Below, in pieces: positions 8,561 through 21,122 of a DNA stretch of 64,000 bases (the first letter of the stretch is position 1; each line of letters begins with the position of its first letter). The stretch lies in the NCBI RefSeq assembly GCF_000716435.1, contig NZ_JNWO01000028.1, positions 1-64,000 on the forward strand, read 5' to 3'. The translations under genes were made by a program, and so were the position numbers. The notes below the pieces were generated by a model, which made no database searches, was not told the DNA's origin, and was given only the letters and a program-made list of their open reading frames with translations. This DNA is from Streptomyces xylophagus. GTDB lineage: Bacteria; Actinomycetota; Actinomycetes; Streptomycetales; Streptomycetaceae.

Positions 8561-9667
8561 ATGAGTTCTGGACACAAGGCAATGACGCTTTTCCTCACGG
8601 TCATCCTCGGCCTGCTCCTCGTCATCCTCGGCCTGTGCGCGGACTGGCCGCTGTGGGCCTGGGCCGCGTCCGCCGCGCTGCTGACGGTCGTCGGAGTGGT
8701 GACGAACCGATTCCTCACACCGAAGCCCGAGGCGTTCCCACGGGATCTGCTTCCGGAGCCGGATCTCCCGCTGCCGGAATCCGCACGACAGGAGCAGCGG
8801 GTGGCCCATGTGGCACTGCCCAGTTCAGTCGCCGACTACGACTTCTCCTTCTCTGCCACGGTGCGTTGGCTCGTGCTGGACGCCCCTTCGGACGCGCCCT
8901 ACATCAGCCCCGCGGGCCTGGCGATCGACGCCGTACTCCAGCGTGCCCGCGTGGTGACGGCCCAACAGCCGCCCCACCGCAGCGCGTTCGCCCAGCATCA
9001 GCTCGACGGCTCCCTGGCGACCATGCGCGTGGAGTCCACCGGCCGGATCATGGCGATGGCCTTCGACGTCTCGCTCAGCCTTCCGGAGCACGACCGTGAA
9101 CGGCTCGCCAAGCTCTCCGACGTACGCAAGGACGAGGACGTCTGGGAGCACGAGCGCAACTACGAGCGCAGCAAGCGGGCTTATCTCGGTGACGACGTGC
9201 TCAAGGACACGGGCAGCGCCGTGGTGTGGTGGCTCTCCCACAACGAGAAGGAGGTGGAGGGTGCGGTCGACCGGATCGGTCTCCTCGCTCAGCTCTCCGC
9301 CGCTGCCAAGAACGAGCCGGTCGCGCCACCGTTCGACCACTTGGTGTCCCCGCCGAGATCCGTCTTCGCGGACGGCACCCCGGACGGCCACGAATCGGCC
9401 GACTGGCAGCAGCCGTACGACATGGGGGACGCGTCGGCGTCCGACAACGGCTCGGGCGACGGTCTGTCCGTCGACTCGCTGCTGGAGTGGTTCGGTTTCT
9501 CCGTCACCGATCCGGATGTCGACCTGTTCACAGAACGCCTGATCCACCTCGCGTCGGTGCACGGCAAGACAGGTGCCGTCGACGAGATCAGGCGCCGCTT
9601 CGGCTACGACCCGGAGGAGCCGCCGGACGACTCGGCCCCGTCCCCGGGTGACGAACCCGCGCCCTGA
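8561..9667 (+). CDS. Uncharacterised protein with two N-terminal membrane segments, last gene of the TIR cassette
   Basis: A 368-aa protein I cannot assign to a family. Two hydrophobic helices occupy residues ~7-23 and ~27-46, separated by a short ADWPLW turn. They are followed by a ~300-residue hydrophilic part with alternating strands and helices (for example VRWLVLDAPSD, then GSLATMRVESTG, then a charged helix around residues 180-215). The C terminus is acidic and Pro/Ser-rich. The ATG at 8561 lies 26 nt after the upstream stop with a G-run (GGGGG) about seven bases before it. Its position suggests that it anchors or receives the output of the TIR/NTPase pair at the membrane, but nothing in the sequence proves this. 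Confidence 0.7.
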   Translation: MSSGHKAMTLFLTVILGLLLVILGLCADWPLWAWAASAALLTVVGVVTNRFLTPKPEAFPRDLLPEPDLPLPESARQEQRVAHVALPSSVADYDFSFSATVRWLVLDAPSDAPYISPAGLAIDAVLQRARVVTAQQPPHRSAFAQHQLDGSLATMRVESTGRIMAMAFDVSLSLPEHDRERLAKLSDVRKDEDVWEHERNYERSKRAYLGDDVLKDTGSAVVWWLSHNEKEVEGAVDRIGLLAQLSAAAKNEPVAPPFDHLVSPPRSVFADGTPDGHESADWQQPYDMGDASASDNGSGDGLSVDSLLEWFGFSVTDPDVDLFTERLIHLASVHGKTGAVDEIRRRFGYDPEEPPDDSAPSPGDEPAP

Positions 9668-9674
9668 CGAAACG

Positions 9675-9712
9675 GCGAGGCCCGGCTCCCCCACAGGGAA
9701 ACCGGGCCTCGC
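9675..9712. terminator. Bidirectional terminator between the TIR cassette and metK
   Basis: Perfect 11-bp stem GCGAGGCCCGG (9675-9685) / CCGGGCCTCGC (9702-9712) around a 16-nt loop, between two convergent genes. No strong T-tract on either side, as is usual in Streptomyces. Confidence 0.75.
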
Positions 9713-9727
9713 AACGGCAATCGCGGG

Positions 9728-10936
9728 TTACAGCCCCGCGGCCTTCCGCAGCGCGTCCACGCGGTCGGTGCGCTCCCACGTGAAGTCGGGGATCTCGCGG
9801 CCGAAGTGGCCGTAGGCCGCGGTCTGGGCGTAGATCGGGCGGAGCAGGTCGAGGTCGCGGATGATGGCGGCCGGGCGGAGGTCGAAGACCTCGTCGATCG
9901 CCTTCTCGATCCGGTCCGTGTCGACCTTGGCGGTGCCGAAGGTCTCGACGAACAGGCCCACGGGCTCGGCCTTGCCGATCGCGTACGCGACCTGGACCTC
10001 GCAGCGCGAGGCGAGACCCGCGGCCACGACGTTCTTCGCGACCCAGCGCATGGCGTAGGCGGCGGAGCGGTCGACCTTGGACGGGTCCTTGCCCGAGAAG
10101 GCGCCGCCGCCGTGACGGGCCATGCCGCCGTACGTGTCGATGATGATCTTGCGGCCGGTCAGGCCGGCGTCGCCCATCGGGCCGCCGATCTCGAAGCGGC
10201 CGGTCGGGTTGACCAGGAGGCGGTAGCCGTCGGTGTCGAGCTTGATGCCGTCCTCGACCAGTGCCTTCAGCTCGGCCTCCACCACGAACTCGCGGATGTC
10301 GGGGGCCAGCAGCGACTCCAGGTCGATGTCCGACGCGTGCTGCGAGGAGACGACCACGGTGTCGAGGCGGACGGCCTTGTCGCCGTCGTACTCGATGGTG
10401 ACCTGGGTCTTGCCGTCGGGGCGCAGGTACGGGATGGTCCCGTTCTTGCGGACCTCGGAGAGGCGCTTGGCGAGGCGGTGCGCCAGGAAGATCGGGAGCG
10501 GCATCAGCGTCGGCGTCTCGTCCGTCGCGTAGCCGAACATCAGGCCCTGGTCGCCCGCGCCCTGCTTGTCGAGCTCGTCTTCGTCGCCCTCGACACGGTT
10601 CTCGTACGCCGTGTCGACACCCTGCGCGATGTCCGGGGACTGCGCGCCGATGGACACCGAGACGCCACAGGAGGCGCCGTCGAAGCCCTTCTTGGAGGAG
10701 TCGTAGCCGATCTCCAGGATCTTGTCCCGGACGAGCTGCGCGATGGGCGCGTAGGTCTTGGTGGTGACCTCGCCGGCCACGTGCACCAGGCCGGTCGTGA
10801 TCAGCGTCTCGACGGCGACCCGGGACGTCGGGTCCTCCCGCAGAAGCGCGTCGAGAATGGTGTCGCTGATCTGGTCAGCGATCTTGTCGGGGTGACCTTC
10901 GGTCACGGACTCCGAGGTGAAAAGGCGACGGGACAC
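9728..10936 (-). CDS. metK: S-adenosylmethionine synthetase
   Basis: A 402-aa enzyme making SAM from methionine and ATP. The GTG start at 10936 gives the canonical N terminus [24 protein letters not shown] and has a CAGGGAG ribosome site. Also visible are the HAEYK-region equivalent, the P-loop-like [19 protein letters not shown] motif and the [21 protein letters not shown] stretch that binds the active-site metal and triphosphate. The length matches the family. The reading frame stays open further upstream, but that part has no homology. It is convergent with the TIR cassette and precedes (on the minus strand, is downstream of) coaBC. Confidence 0.98.
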   Translation of the reverse strand: MSRRLFTSESVTEGHPDKIADQISDTILDALLREDPTSRVAVETLITTGLVHVAGEVTTKTYAPIAQLVRDKILEIGYDSSKKGFDGASCGVSVSIGAQSPDIAQGVDTAYENRVEGDEDELDKQGAGDQGLMFGYATDETPTLMPLPIFLAHRLAKRLSEVRKNGTIPYLRPDGKTQVTIEYDGDKAVRLDTVVVSSQHASDIDLESLLAPDIREFVVEAELKALVEDGIKLDTDGYRLLVNPTGRFEIGGPMGDAGLTGRKIIIDTYGGMARHGGGAFSGKDPSKVDRSAAYAMRWVAKNVVAAGLASRCEVQVAYAIGKAEPVGLFVETFGTAKVDTDRIEKAIDEVFDLRPAAIIRDLDLLRPIYAQTAAYGHFGREIPDFTWERTDRVDALRKAAGL

Positions 10937-11175
10937 AACGCTCCCTGAGGTTGCAGCGGCTGCTGGCTGATCATTGGCGGACGGGACGGGAGCTGCGCCC
11001 GACGTCGTCCGAGAACAGTTTATCGGTCGCGGTCGGCAGACGGTCCCCCTGTCTCGTCTCTCGGGAAACCCTGTGACCTGCGGCACGCGCATTTTGCCGA
11101 ATGCCGAGTGCCGTTGGCCAGAGCCGCCACGCACCAATGTGGGGTTTCGGCGAACTGACAAATGGCTGAAACAAA

Positions 11176-12378
11176 TCAGGCCAGACGGTGTGCCACCAGG
11201 TCCCACACCGTATCGGCCAGGGCTTCCTTAGGGCCGTGCGGTACGGCGGTCTCGCTGCCGTCGGCACCCAGCACGACCGCCTCGTTCTCCTCGGAACCGA
11301 ACGTCTTGCGCTCCCCCACCTCGTTCACCACCAGCAGATCGCAGCCCTTGCGGGCCAGCTTCTTGCGGCCGTTGGCGAGGACGTCGTCCGTCTCGGCGGC
11401 GAATCCGACGACCACCTGTCCGGGACGGGCCCGGTCGGCGGAGATCTCCGCGAGGATGTCCGGATTCCGCAGCAGGACGATGGGGTCGGGGTCCTTGTCG
11501 TCCTTCTTCTTGATCTTCCCGGCCGCGTACTCGGCCGGTCGGAAGTCCGCGACCGCCGCGGCCATGACGACGGCGTCCGCGTCCGCGGCGGCCTTGAGCA
11601 CCGCTTCCCGCAGCTGTACGGCGGTCCCGACCGGGACGACGTCCACGCCGGCCGGGTCCGGCAGTCCCGTGTTCGCCGCGATCAGCGTGACCCGGGCGCC
11701 CCGGGCGGCGGCCGTGCGCGCGAGGGCGTAGCCCTGCTTGCCGGAGGAGCGATTGCCGAGGAAGCGGACCGGGTCGAGGGGCTCGCGGGTGCCGCCGGCG
11801 CTGACGACGACGTGCCGGCCCTTGAGGTCGGGTTCGGTGACGCCCCGCGCGAGCACCCGGCGGCAGACCTCGAAGATCTCGGCGGGGTCGGGCAGTCGGC
11901 CCTTGCCGGTGTCGACGCCGGTCAGCCGGCCGACGGCCGGTTCGATCACCACGGCACCGCGGCGGCGCAGTGTCGCCACGTTCTCCTGGGTGGCCGGGTG
12001 CTCCCACATCTCGGTGTGCATGGCGGGCGCGAAGACGACCGGACAGCGTGCGGTGAGGAGGGTGTTGGTGAGGAGGTCGTCGGCGAGGCCGTGGGCCGCC
12101 TTCGCCAGCATGTCCGCCGTCGCCGGAGCCACGACCACCAGGTCGGCGCCCTGGCCGATGCGCACGTGCGGGACCTCGTGGACGTCGTCCCACACCTCGG
12201 TCGAGACGGGGTGTCCGGAGAGCGCGGACCAGGTGGCCGCGCCGACGAAGTGCAGGGCGGACGCGGTGGGGACGACACGGACGTCGTGGCCCGACTCCGT
12301 CAGTCTGCGCAGCAGTTCGCACGCCTTGTACGCGGCGATGCCACCACTGACTCCCAGAACGACCTTGGGCTTGTCCAC
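11176..12378 (-). CDS. coaBC: Bifunctional phosphopantothenoylcysteine decarboxylase / synthetase
   Basis: A 400-aa fusion catalysing two coenzyme A steps: condensation of 4'-phosphopantothenate with cysteine and decarboxylation of the product. The flavin-binding CoaC half shows [13 protein letters not shown] at the N terminus, the substrate [16 protein letters not shown] stretch and the [16 protein letters not shown] region. The CoaB half shows [27 protein letters not shown] and the AAVADFRP motif. The GTG at 12378 is chosen because GGGGAGAG lies just upstream and the protein then begins at the conserved DKPKVVLG. The gene lies directly after rpoZ. Confidence 0.97.
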   Translation of the reverse strand: MDKPKVVLGVSGGIAAYKACELLRRLTESGHDVRVVPTASALHFVGAATWSALSGHPVSTEVWDDVHEVPHVRIGQGADLVVVAPATADMLAKAAHGLADDLLTNTLLTARCPVVFAPAMHTEMWEHPATQENVATLRRRGAVVIEPAVGRLTGVDTGKGRLPDPAEIFEVCRRVLARGVTEPDLKGRHVVVSAGGTREPLDPVRFLGNRSSGKQGYALARTAAARGARVTLIAANTGLPDPAGVDVVPVGTAVQLREAVLKAAADADAVVMAAAVADFRPAEYAAGKIKKKDDKDPDPIVLLRNPDILAEISADRARPGQVVVGFAAETDDVLANGRKKLARKGCDLLVVNEVGERKTFGSEENEAVVLGADGSETAVPHGPKEALADTVWDLVAHRLA

Positions 12379-12441
12379 CGTCTCTCCCCGAGTTCGGAAA
12401 CGTGAATGCGACTCGTGCGACCCGTACGACTCCATGACACA

Positions 12442-12474
12442 CCACAGGCCCGACAGTCGCTGCCGGGCCTGTGG
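12442..12474 (-). terminator. Hairpin downstream of rpoZ
   Basis: Perfect 11-bp stem CCACAGGCCCG (12442-12452) / CGGGCCTGTGG (12464-12474), 11-nt loop, in the short gap between rpoZ and coaBC. It would reduce or end transcription after rpoZ. It has no T-tract on the minus strand. Confidence 0.6.
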
Positions 12475-12499
12475 ATAAAGCTGCTAAAGCTGCTGCGTC

Positions 12500-12772
12500 T
12501 CAGGTCGCGGGGCCCTCGACGGCCTCGGAGGTGAGCAGACCCGCGTTGATCTCGCGCAGGGCGATGGAGAGCGGCTTCTCGTGGACGTGCGTGTCGACGA
12601 GCGGACCGACGTACTCGAGCAGGCCCTCGCCCAGCTGCGAGTAGTACGCGTTGATCTGACGGGCGCGCTTGGCGGCGTAGATCACGAGGCTGTACTTCGA
12701 GTCGGTGGCCTCGAGGAGCTCGTCGATCGGAGGGTTGATGATGCCCTCGGGAGCGGTGATGGAAGAGGACAC
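12500..12772 (-). CDS. rpoZ: RNA polymerase omega subunit
   Basis: A 90-aa subunit that helps beta-prime fold and assemble into RNA polymerase. It shows the conserved core [28 protein letters not shown] followed by the actinobacterial tail ending in [12 protein letters not shown]. The GTG at 12772 gives [10 protein letters not shown], the usual Streptomyces N terminus; an earlier in-frame ATG would overlap the gmk gene without homology. It lies between gmk and coaBC as in other actinomycetes. Confidence 0.96.
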   Translation of the reverse strand: MSSSITAPEGIINPPIDELLEATDSKYSLVIYAAKRARQINAYYSQLGEGLLEYVGPLVDTHVHEKPLSIALREINAGLLTSEAVEGPAT

Positions 12773-12812
12773 GCTCTGCCTTCCGAAAGATGGGATGAGA
12801 TCGGAAAAACGA

Positions 12813-13406
12813 TCACACAACTTCCATCAAGGCTAGCAGCTCGCGCGCTACGTCCTCGACGGAGGTGTTGACCAGGGTCGCGTCGAACTCGGGCTCGGCC
12901 GCGAGCTCGACCTTGGCCGCGTCCAGACGGCGCTCGATCACCTCGGGCGGCTCGGTGCCCCGTCCGGTGAGCCTGCGCACCAGCTCCTCCCAGGAGGGAG
13001 GAGCCAGGAACACCGAGTGGGCCTCGGACATCGACTCGCGAACCTGACGGGCGCCCTGGAGGTCGATCTCCAGCAGGACCGGTACGCCGGACTCCAGGTG
13101 CTCGAGAACGGCGTCACGCGGCGTGCCGTAGCGGTTGCCGGCGAATTCGGCCCACTCCAGCAGCTCGCCGTTGGCGATCAGCTTGTCCATCTCCTCGTCG
13201 GAGACGAAGAAGTAGTGGACCCCGTGCTTCTCGCCGGGGCGGGGCCTACGGGTCGTCGCCGACACCGAGAGCCACACCTCGGGGTGTTCCTTGCGCATAT
13301 GGGCGACGACCGTGCTCTTACCGACCCCAGAGGGGCCGGAGAGCACGGTCAGCCGCGGACGTACGTCCGGGGGCTCGGGGGTCGTCCCCCGGAATGTTGC
13401 AGCCAT
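12813..13406 (-). CDS. gmk: Guanylate kinase
   Basis: A 197-aa enzyme converting GMP and ATP to GDP and ADP. It shows P-loop [11 protein letters not shown], the GMP-binding [20 protein letters not shown] and GNRYGTP stretches, and the lid [17 protein letters not shown]. Length is normal for the family. It sits just upstream of rpoZ on the same strand, the usual gmk-rpoZ arrangement. Confidence 0.97.
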   Translation of the reverse strand: MAATFRGTTPEPPDVRPRLTVLSGPSGVGKSTVVAHMRKEHPEVWLSVSATTRRPRPGEKHGVHYFFVSDEEMDKLIANGELLEWAEFAGNRYGTPRDAVLEHLESGVPVLLEIDLQGARQVRESMSEAHSVFLAPPSWEELVRRLTGRGTEPPEVIERRLDAAKVELAAEPEFDATLVNTSVEDVARELLALMEVV

Positions 13407-13465
13407 GCAGCGATTATTCCAGCAATCCCGGTGTGCCCGGGACTCCCGGTCCGGAGGGCCCGGAC

Positions 13466-13789
13466 TCAGGAACCGGTGCTGCCGAACTCACGCTCCAGGG
13501 AAGCGATCTGGTTGGAGCCGAGGCCACGCACTCGGCGGCTCTCGGAGATGCCGAGTCGCTCCATGATCTGCTTGGCGCGGACCTTGCCCACGCCAGGCAG
13601 GGACTCAAGCAGCGCGGAGACCTTCATCTTGCCGATGACGTCGTTCTCCTGGCCCTGCTTGATGACGTCATGCAGGGAGGCGCCGGAGTGCTTGAGTCGA
13701 TTCTTGACCTCGGCCCGCTCCCGGCGAGCCGCGGCGGCCTTTTCGAGCGCGGCTGCGCGCTGTTCAGGGGTAAGGGGCGGAAGAGCCAC
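13466..13789 (-). CDS. mihF: Integration host factor, actinobacterial type
   Basis: A 107-aa nucleoid-associated protein unrelated to the E. coli HU/IHF fold. The GTG at 13789 gives [32 protein letters not shown]; earlier in-frame codons lack homology. The C-terminal half holds a helix-two turns-helix DNA-binding element ([19 protein letters not shown]) as in sIHF of S. coelicolor. Known family role: DNA compaction and influence on sporulation and antibiotic production. It is located between pyrF and gmk, its usual place. Confidence 0.95.
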   Translation of the reverse strand: MALPPLTPEQRAAALEKAAAARRERAEVKNRLKHSGASLHDVIKQGQENDVIGKMKVSALLESLPGVGKVRAKQIMERLGISESRRVRGLGSNQIASLEREFGSTGS

Positions 13790-14078
13790 GCCTACGTCAC
13801 CTCGGATGTCGAACTGTCGGATACGGACCGGTGAGGAACCTAGTCGCCCCACACCTGGGGAGCTACGAGCAACACGCTTGCCCGTTGACTCTGCTCGGAG
13901 ACTAGCGGCCAAGGGCGCCAGAGTCAGCGAGAACAGAGGAAAAGTCCTGGTCAGCCTGCGCCAGGCCGGACATTTCCGACATAACGCCCCGGATTTGAGG
14001 ATGTATTCAGACTCAAGTCGCTCCGGAGTCGCCCGTCGAGCCACTCATCGGAGGACTCGATCGACCCGTTCGAACACC

Positions 14079-14924
14079 TCAGACGGTCGCAAAGGCGACG
14101 CGGATCTCCTCCGCGAAGCGATCCGAGGCCGTCCGGAGCGCTCCCACATCGGGACCGTGACGTAGAACACTCCGGCTCACGTTCGGGACGACATTGCGCA
14201 GGACCGTCCCGAAGACCCCGGGAAGATCGGCCGGAGTGGCCCCCTGCGCGCCGATGCCGGGCGCGAGGATCGGACCGTTGACGGCGAGGTCGTACGACGA
14301 CAGGTCGCCCAGGGTCGCGCCGACGACGGCACCGAAGGAGCCCAGCGGCTCCTCCCCCGCGTTCTCGGCCGCCAGGTGCGCCAGCATGGTCGCTCCGACG
14401 TTCCGGCCGTCCGCGCGGACCGCGTGCTGCACCTCGCCGCCCTCCGGGTTGGAGGTCAGCGCGAGCACGAAGAGCCCGGCGCCGCTCTCGCGGGCCAAGG
14501 CGATCGCCGGGGCGAGCGAGCCGTAGCCGAGATACGGCGAGACGGTCAGCGCGTCGGAGAACAGCGGGGAGTCCTTCCGGAGGAAGGACTCGGCGTACGC
14601 GGCCATGGTCGAGCCGATGTCGCCGCGCTTGGCGTCCATCACGACCAGCGCACCGGCCGCCCGCGCCTCCTCGACGGACTTCTCCAGGACGGCGATCCCG
14701 CGCGAGCCGAAGCGCTCGAAGAAGGCGCTCTGCGGCTTGAGGACGGCGACCCGGTCGGCCAGCGCCTCGACGACCGTGCGGCTGAACCGCTCCAGTCCGG
14801 CGACGTCGTCGTTCAGGCCCCACTCGGTGAGCAGCGAGGCGTGCGGGTCGATGCCGACGCAGAGCGGGCCGCGTTCGTCCATGGCCGTGCGGAGGCGGGC
14901 ACCGAAGGGTTCGAGTGGGCTCAT
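14079..14924 (-). CDS. pyrF: Orotidine 5'-phosphate decarboxylase
   Basis: A 281-aa enzyme for the last step of UMP synthesis. The catalytic motif MDAKRGDIGST is present, as is the phosphate-binding APGIGAQG. Its length and FERFGSRGIAVLEK stretch place it in the long (type 2) group common in actinobacteria. The ATG overlaps the pyrD stop by 4 nt (ATGA). It is the final gene of the pyr operon. Confidence 0.97.
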   Translation of the reverse strand: MSPLEPFGARLRTAMDERGPLCVGIDPHASLLTEWGLNDDVAGLERFSRTVVEALADRVAVLKPQSAFFERFGSRGIAVLEKSVEEARAAGALVVMDAKRGDIGSTMAAYAESFLRKDSPLFSDALTVSPYLGYGSLAPAIALARESGAGLFVLALTSNPEGGEVQHAVRADGRNVGATMLAHLAAENAGEEPLGSFGAVVGATLGDLSSYDLAVNGPILAPGIGAQGATPADLPGVFGTVLRNVVPNVSRSVLRHGPDVGALRTASDRFAEEIRVAFATV

Positions 14925-16030
14925 ACCGGCTTCTTCCTTACGTCGGCGCCGACCGCGTCGGCGAGGGTGGCGTACGGGCTGGTGCGCAGGCGGGCGGCGA
15001 GGCCCTTGTGGAGGGCGCGGCCCCAGAAGGGACCTTCGTAGATGAAGGCGCTGTAGCCCTGCACGAGCGTGGCTCCGGCGATGATGCGCTGCCAGGCGTC
15101 CTCGGCGTTCTCGATGCCGCCGACGCCCACGAGGGTGATGCGGTCGCCCACGCGCGCGTAGAGGCGGCGCAGTACCTCCAGGGAGCGAGCCTTCAGCGGA
15201 GCCCCGGACAGTCCGCCGGTCTCCTTGACGAGGGAGGGTGCGGAGGTCAGACCGAGTCCCTCGCGCGCGATGGTCGTGTTGGTGGCGATGATGCCGTCCA
15301 GGCCGAGTTCCACGGCGAGGTCGGCGACGGCGTCCACGTCCTCGTCGGCGAGGTCCGGGGCGATCTTCACCAGCAGCGGGACACGGCGGTCGGTCACCGC
15401 GCGGTCGGCGGCCTCGCGGACCGCGGTCAGCAGTGGGCGCAGTGCCTCGGTCGCCTGGAGGTTGCGCAGCCCGGGCGTGTTGGGCGACGACACATTGACG
15501 ACCAAGTAGTCGGCGTGCCGGGCGAGTCGCTCGGTCGACTTCACGTAGTCGCCGACGGCCTCCTCCTCCGGTACGACCTTGGTCTTGCCGATGTTGACGC
15601 CCACGACGGTCCGGAAGACCGCCTCACGGGCCGCCAGCCGGGCCGCCACGGCTGCGGAGCCCTCGTTGTTGAAGCCCATGCGGTTTATGAGCGCCCGGTC
15701 CGGTACGAGGCGGAACAGCCGCTTCTTGGGGTTGCCGGGCTGCGGCTCCCCCGTGACCGTGCCGATCTCGACGTGGTCGAAGCCGAGCATCGACATGCCG
15801 TCGATCGCGACGGCGTTCTTGTCGAAGCCGGCGGCGAGCCCGAACGGGCCGTGCATGCGCAGTCCGAAGGCCTCCGTCCGCAGTTCCTCGAACCGGGGCG
15901 CGAGGGCGGCGGCGACGAACGTGCGCAGTACGGGGATGCGGACGGCGAGCCGGATCCAGCGGAAGGCGAGGTGGTGGGCCTTCTCGGGGTCCATGTGCTT
16001 GAAGACGAGAGTGAAGAAGATCTTGTACAT
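14921..16030 (-). CDS. pyrD: Dihydroorotate dehydrogenase (quinone), class 2
   Basis: A 369-aa FMN enzyme oxidising dihydroorotate to orotate with electrons passed to quinone. The N-terminal ~35 residues ([23 protein letters not shown]) are the amphipathic membrane-association element of class 2 enzymes. The catalytic [17 protein letters not shown]-contacting IATNTTI and the [12 protein letters not shown] phosphate site are present. It is preceded by AGGA and, 11 bp further upstream, by a strong hairpin; it is coupled to pyrF. Confidence 0.96.
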   Translation of the reverse strand: MYKIFFTLVFKHMDPEKAHHLAFRWIRLAVRIPVLRTFVAAALAPRFEELRTEAFGLRMHGPFGLAAGFDKNAVAIDGMSMLGFDHVEIGTVTGEPQPGNPKKRLFRLVPDRALINRMGFNNEGSAAVAARLAAREAVFRTVVGVNIGKTKVVPEEEAVGDYVKSTERLARHADYLVVNVSSPNTPGLRNLQATEALRPLLTAVREAADRAVTDRRVPLLVKIAPDLADEDVDAVADLAVELGLDGIIATNTTIAREGLGLTSAPSLVKETGGLSGAPLKARSLEVLRRLYARVGDRITLVGVGGIENAEDAWQRIIAGATLVQGYSAFIYEGPFWGRALHKGLAARLRTSPYATLADAVGADVRKKPV

Positions 16031-16041
16031 GGTGTCCTCAT

Positions 16042-16077
16042 GAAGAGGGGGACACCGTTTCCGGTGTCCCCCTCTTC
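16042..16077 (-). terminator. Strong hairpin between carB and pyrD
   Basis: Perfect 16-bp stem GAAGAGGGGGACACCG (16042-16057) / complementary arm 16062-16077 with a 4-nt loop, in the 52-bp gap inside the pyr operon. It may act as a partial terminator or mRNA stabiliser, setting pyrD-pyrF expression below carAB. Confidence 0.75.
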
Positions 16078-16082
16078 GGCTG

Positions 16083-19383
<3,301 letters not shown>

Positions 19384-19391
<8 letters not shown>

Positions 19392-20541
19392 GCTGGCCCT
19401 CCATGAGAACTGTGTCCATCAAAGACGTGAAGCGGTCGAACAGGTAGGCGGCGTCGTGCGGGCCCGCTGCCGCTTCGGGGTGGTACTGAACGCTGAACGC
19501 CGGCCGGTCCAGGAGCCGGAGCCCCTCGACGACCTGGTCGTTCAGGCAGACGTGCGAGACCTCGGCGCGGCCGTAGGGCGTCTCGGAGACCTTGTCGAGG
19601 GGCGCGTCGACGGCGAAGCCGTGGTTGTGCGCGGTGACCTCGACCTTGCCCGTCGTACGGTCCTGCACCGGCTGGTTGATGCCCCGGTGGCCGTACTTCA
19701 GCTTGTACGTGCCGAAGCCGAGCGCGCGGCCCAGGATCTGGTTGCCGAAGCAGATGCCGAACAGCGGGGTGCCGCGGTCCAGGACGGCCTGCATGACGGC
19801 GACCGGGTGGTCGGCGGTGGCGGGGTCGCCGGGTCCGTTGGAGAAGAAGACCCCGTCGGGCTGGACGGCATAGACGTCCTCGACGGTCGCCGTGGCCGGG
19901 AGCACGTGCACCTCGATGCCGCGCTCGGCCATGCGGTGCGGGGTCATGCCCTTGATGCCCAGGTCGACGGCGGCGACGGTGTACTTCTTCTCGCCGATCG
20001 CGGGGACGACGTACGTCTCCTTGGTGGCGACCTCGGCGGAGAGGTCGGCGCCCGCCATCTCGGGGGCCTGGCGCACCTCGGCCAGCATGGTCCCGTCGTC
20101 GGGCAGCGCGTTGCCGGAGAAGATGCCGACGCGCATGGCGCCGCGCTCGCGCAGATGACGGGTCAACGCGCGCGTGTCGATGCCGGAGATCCCGACGACA
20201 CCCTGGTTGCGCAGCTCCTCGTCCAGGGAGCGGCGGGAGCGCCAGTTGGACGGCACGCGCGCGGGGTCACGCACCACGTAACCGGCGACCCAGATGCGGG
20301 CCGACTCGGGGTCCTCGTCGTTCACGCCGGTGTTGCCCACGTGCGGGGCGGTCATCACGACGACCTGGCGGTGGTACGACGGGTCGGTCAGGGTCTCCTG
20401 GTAGCCGGTCATGCCGGTGGAGAACACGGCCTCGCCGAAGGTCACCCCCACGGACCCGTAGGCACGGCCGCGGAAGATCCGGCCGTCCTCCAGGACGAGT
20501 ACGGCGGGAACCTTGGCGGCTCCCCTGGTGGAGGTGGTCAT
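19384..20541 (-). CDS. carA: Carbamoyl-phosphate synthase, small (glutaminase) subunit
   Basis: A 385-aa class I glutamine amidotransferase supplying ammonia to CarB. The nucleophile region [16 protein letters not shown] is intact, and the His/Glu pair is in [13 protein letters not shown]. The N-terminal CPSase small-subunit domain has [18 protein letters not shown] at 20541 overlaps the preceding stop by 4 nt. Earlier in-frame codons would lie inside the PH-like gene. Confidence 0.98.
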
Positions 20542-21122
20542 CGTGCGCCTTCCGTGTCGGTCGTTTCGAGACTCTTGTTGATCATGCAGTTCAGGGTGTC
20601 GACCCACTCGGTGTGCTCGGCCGCGTGGTCGGACCGGAACCCGGAGTCGATCAGCCGGTCGCCGTGCGCCCACGTCACGATCAGCAGGCCGCCCTCGCTG
20701 AGGACCTTCCCGGCGATGCCCTTGCCGAGCAGGGCCTCGCGCAGCGCCTCGGCCGGGACGAAGAAGTCGGTGGCTCCCGGTCGTACGACATCCAGGCCGG
20801 CCTCCGTCAGGGTCAGCTCGACCCGGCTGCGGGTGCCAAGGCCGTGCGCCACAATGCGGTCGAGCCACTGCCCGGCGGTGGTGGAGCCGTGGTAGCGGCC
20901 GCTCATCGTCAGTTTCACCTCGCCGGGCTCTTCCGGCGACGTGGGCAGCTCGGGCAGGTCACCCTGGAGCGTGCCGCGCCACTTCCAGCCCTCGCGCATC
21001 AGCCAGTAGACGAGCGCGACGAACAGGGCCAGGCCGACGACCCAGCCGATACGGGCCGACCAGTCGGTCACCGGGGCGGACTTCTCCCCGGCCGCGAGGT
21101 GGGTCAGTTGCAGAGGTGTCAC
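20538..21122 (-). CDS. PH-like domain membrane protein of the pyrimidine operon
   Basis: A 194-aa protein with one transmembrane helix (residues ~25-41, [16 protein letters not shown]) and a cytoplasmic domain ([47 protein letters not shown]) of the bacterial PH-like type. It starts with GTG overlapping the pyrC stop and ends overlapping the carA start, so it is fully embedded in the operon. A membrane or export-protein gene occupies the same pyrC-carA position in mycobacteria (Rv1382 in my memory). The role is unknown. Its fixed position suggests a link to membrane placement or regulation of pyrimidine synthesis. Confidence 0.85.
   Translation of the reverse strand: MTPLQLTHLAAGEKSAPVTDWSARIGWVVGLALFVALVYWLMREGWKWRGTLQGDLPELPTSPEEPGEVKLTMSGRYHGSTTAGQWLDRIVAHGLGTRSRVELTLTEAGLDVVRPGATDFFVPAEALREALLGKGIAGKVLSEGGLLIVTWAHGDRLIDSGFRSDHAAEHTEWVDTLNCMINKSLETTDTEGAR

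Noticed and set aside
10937..11175. Possible SAM riboswitch in the metK leader
   Set aside because: I looked for stacked helices with a conserved core on the minus strand and found no convincing arrangement; a covariance search would be needed.
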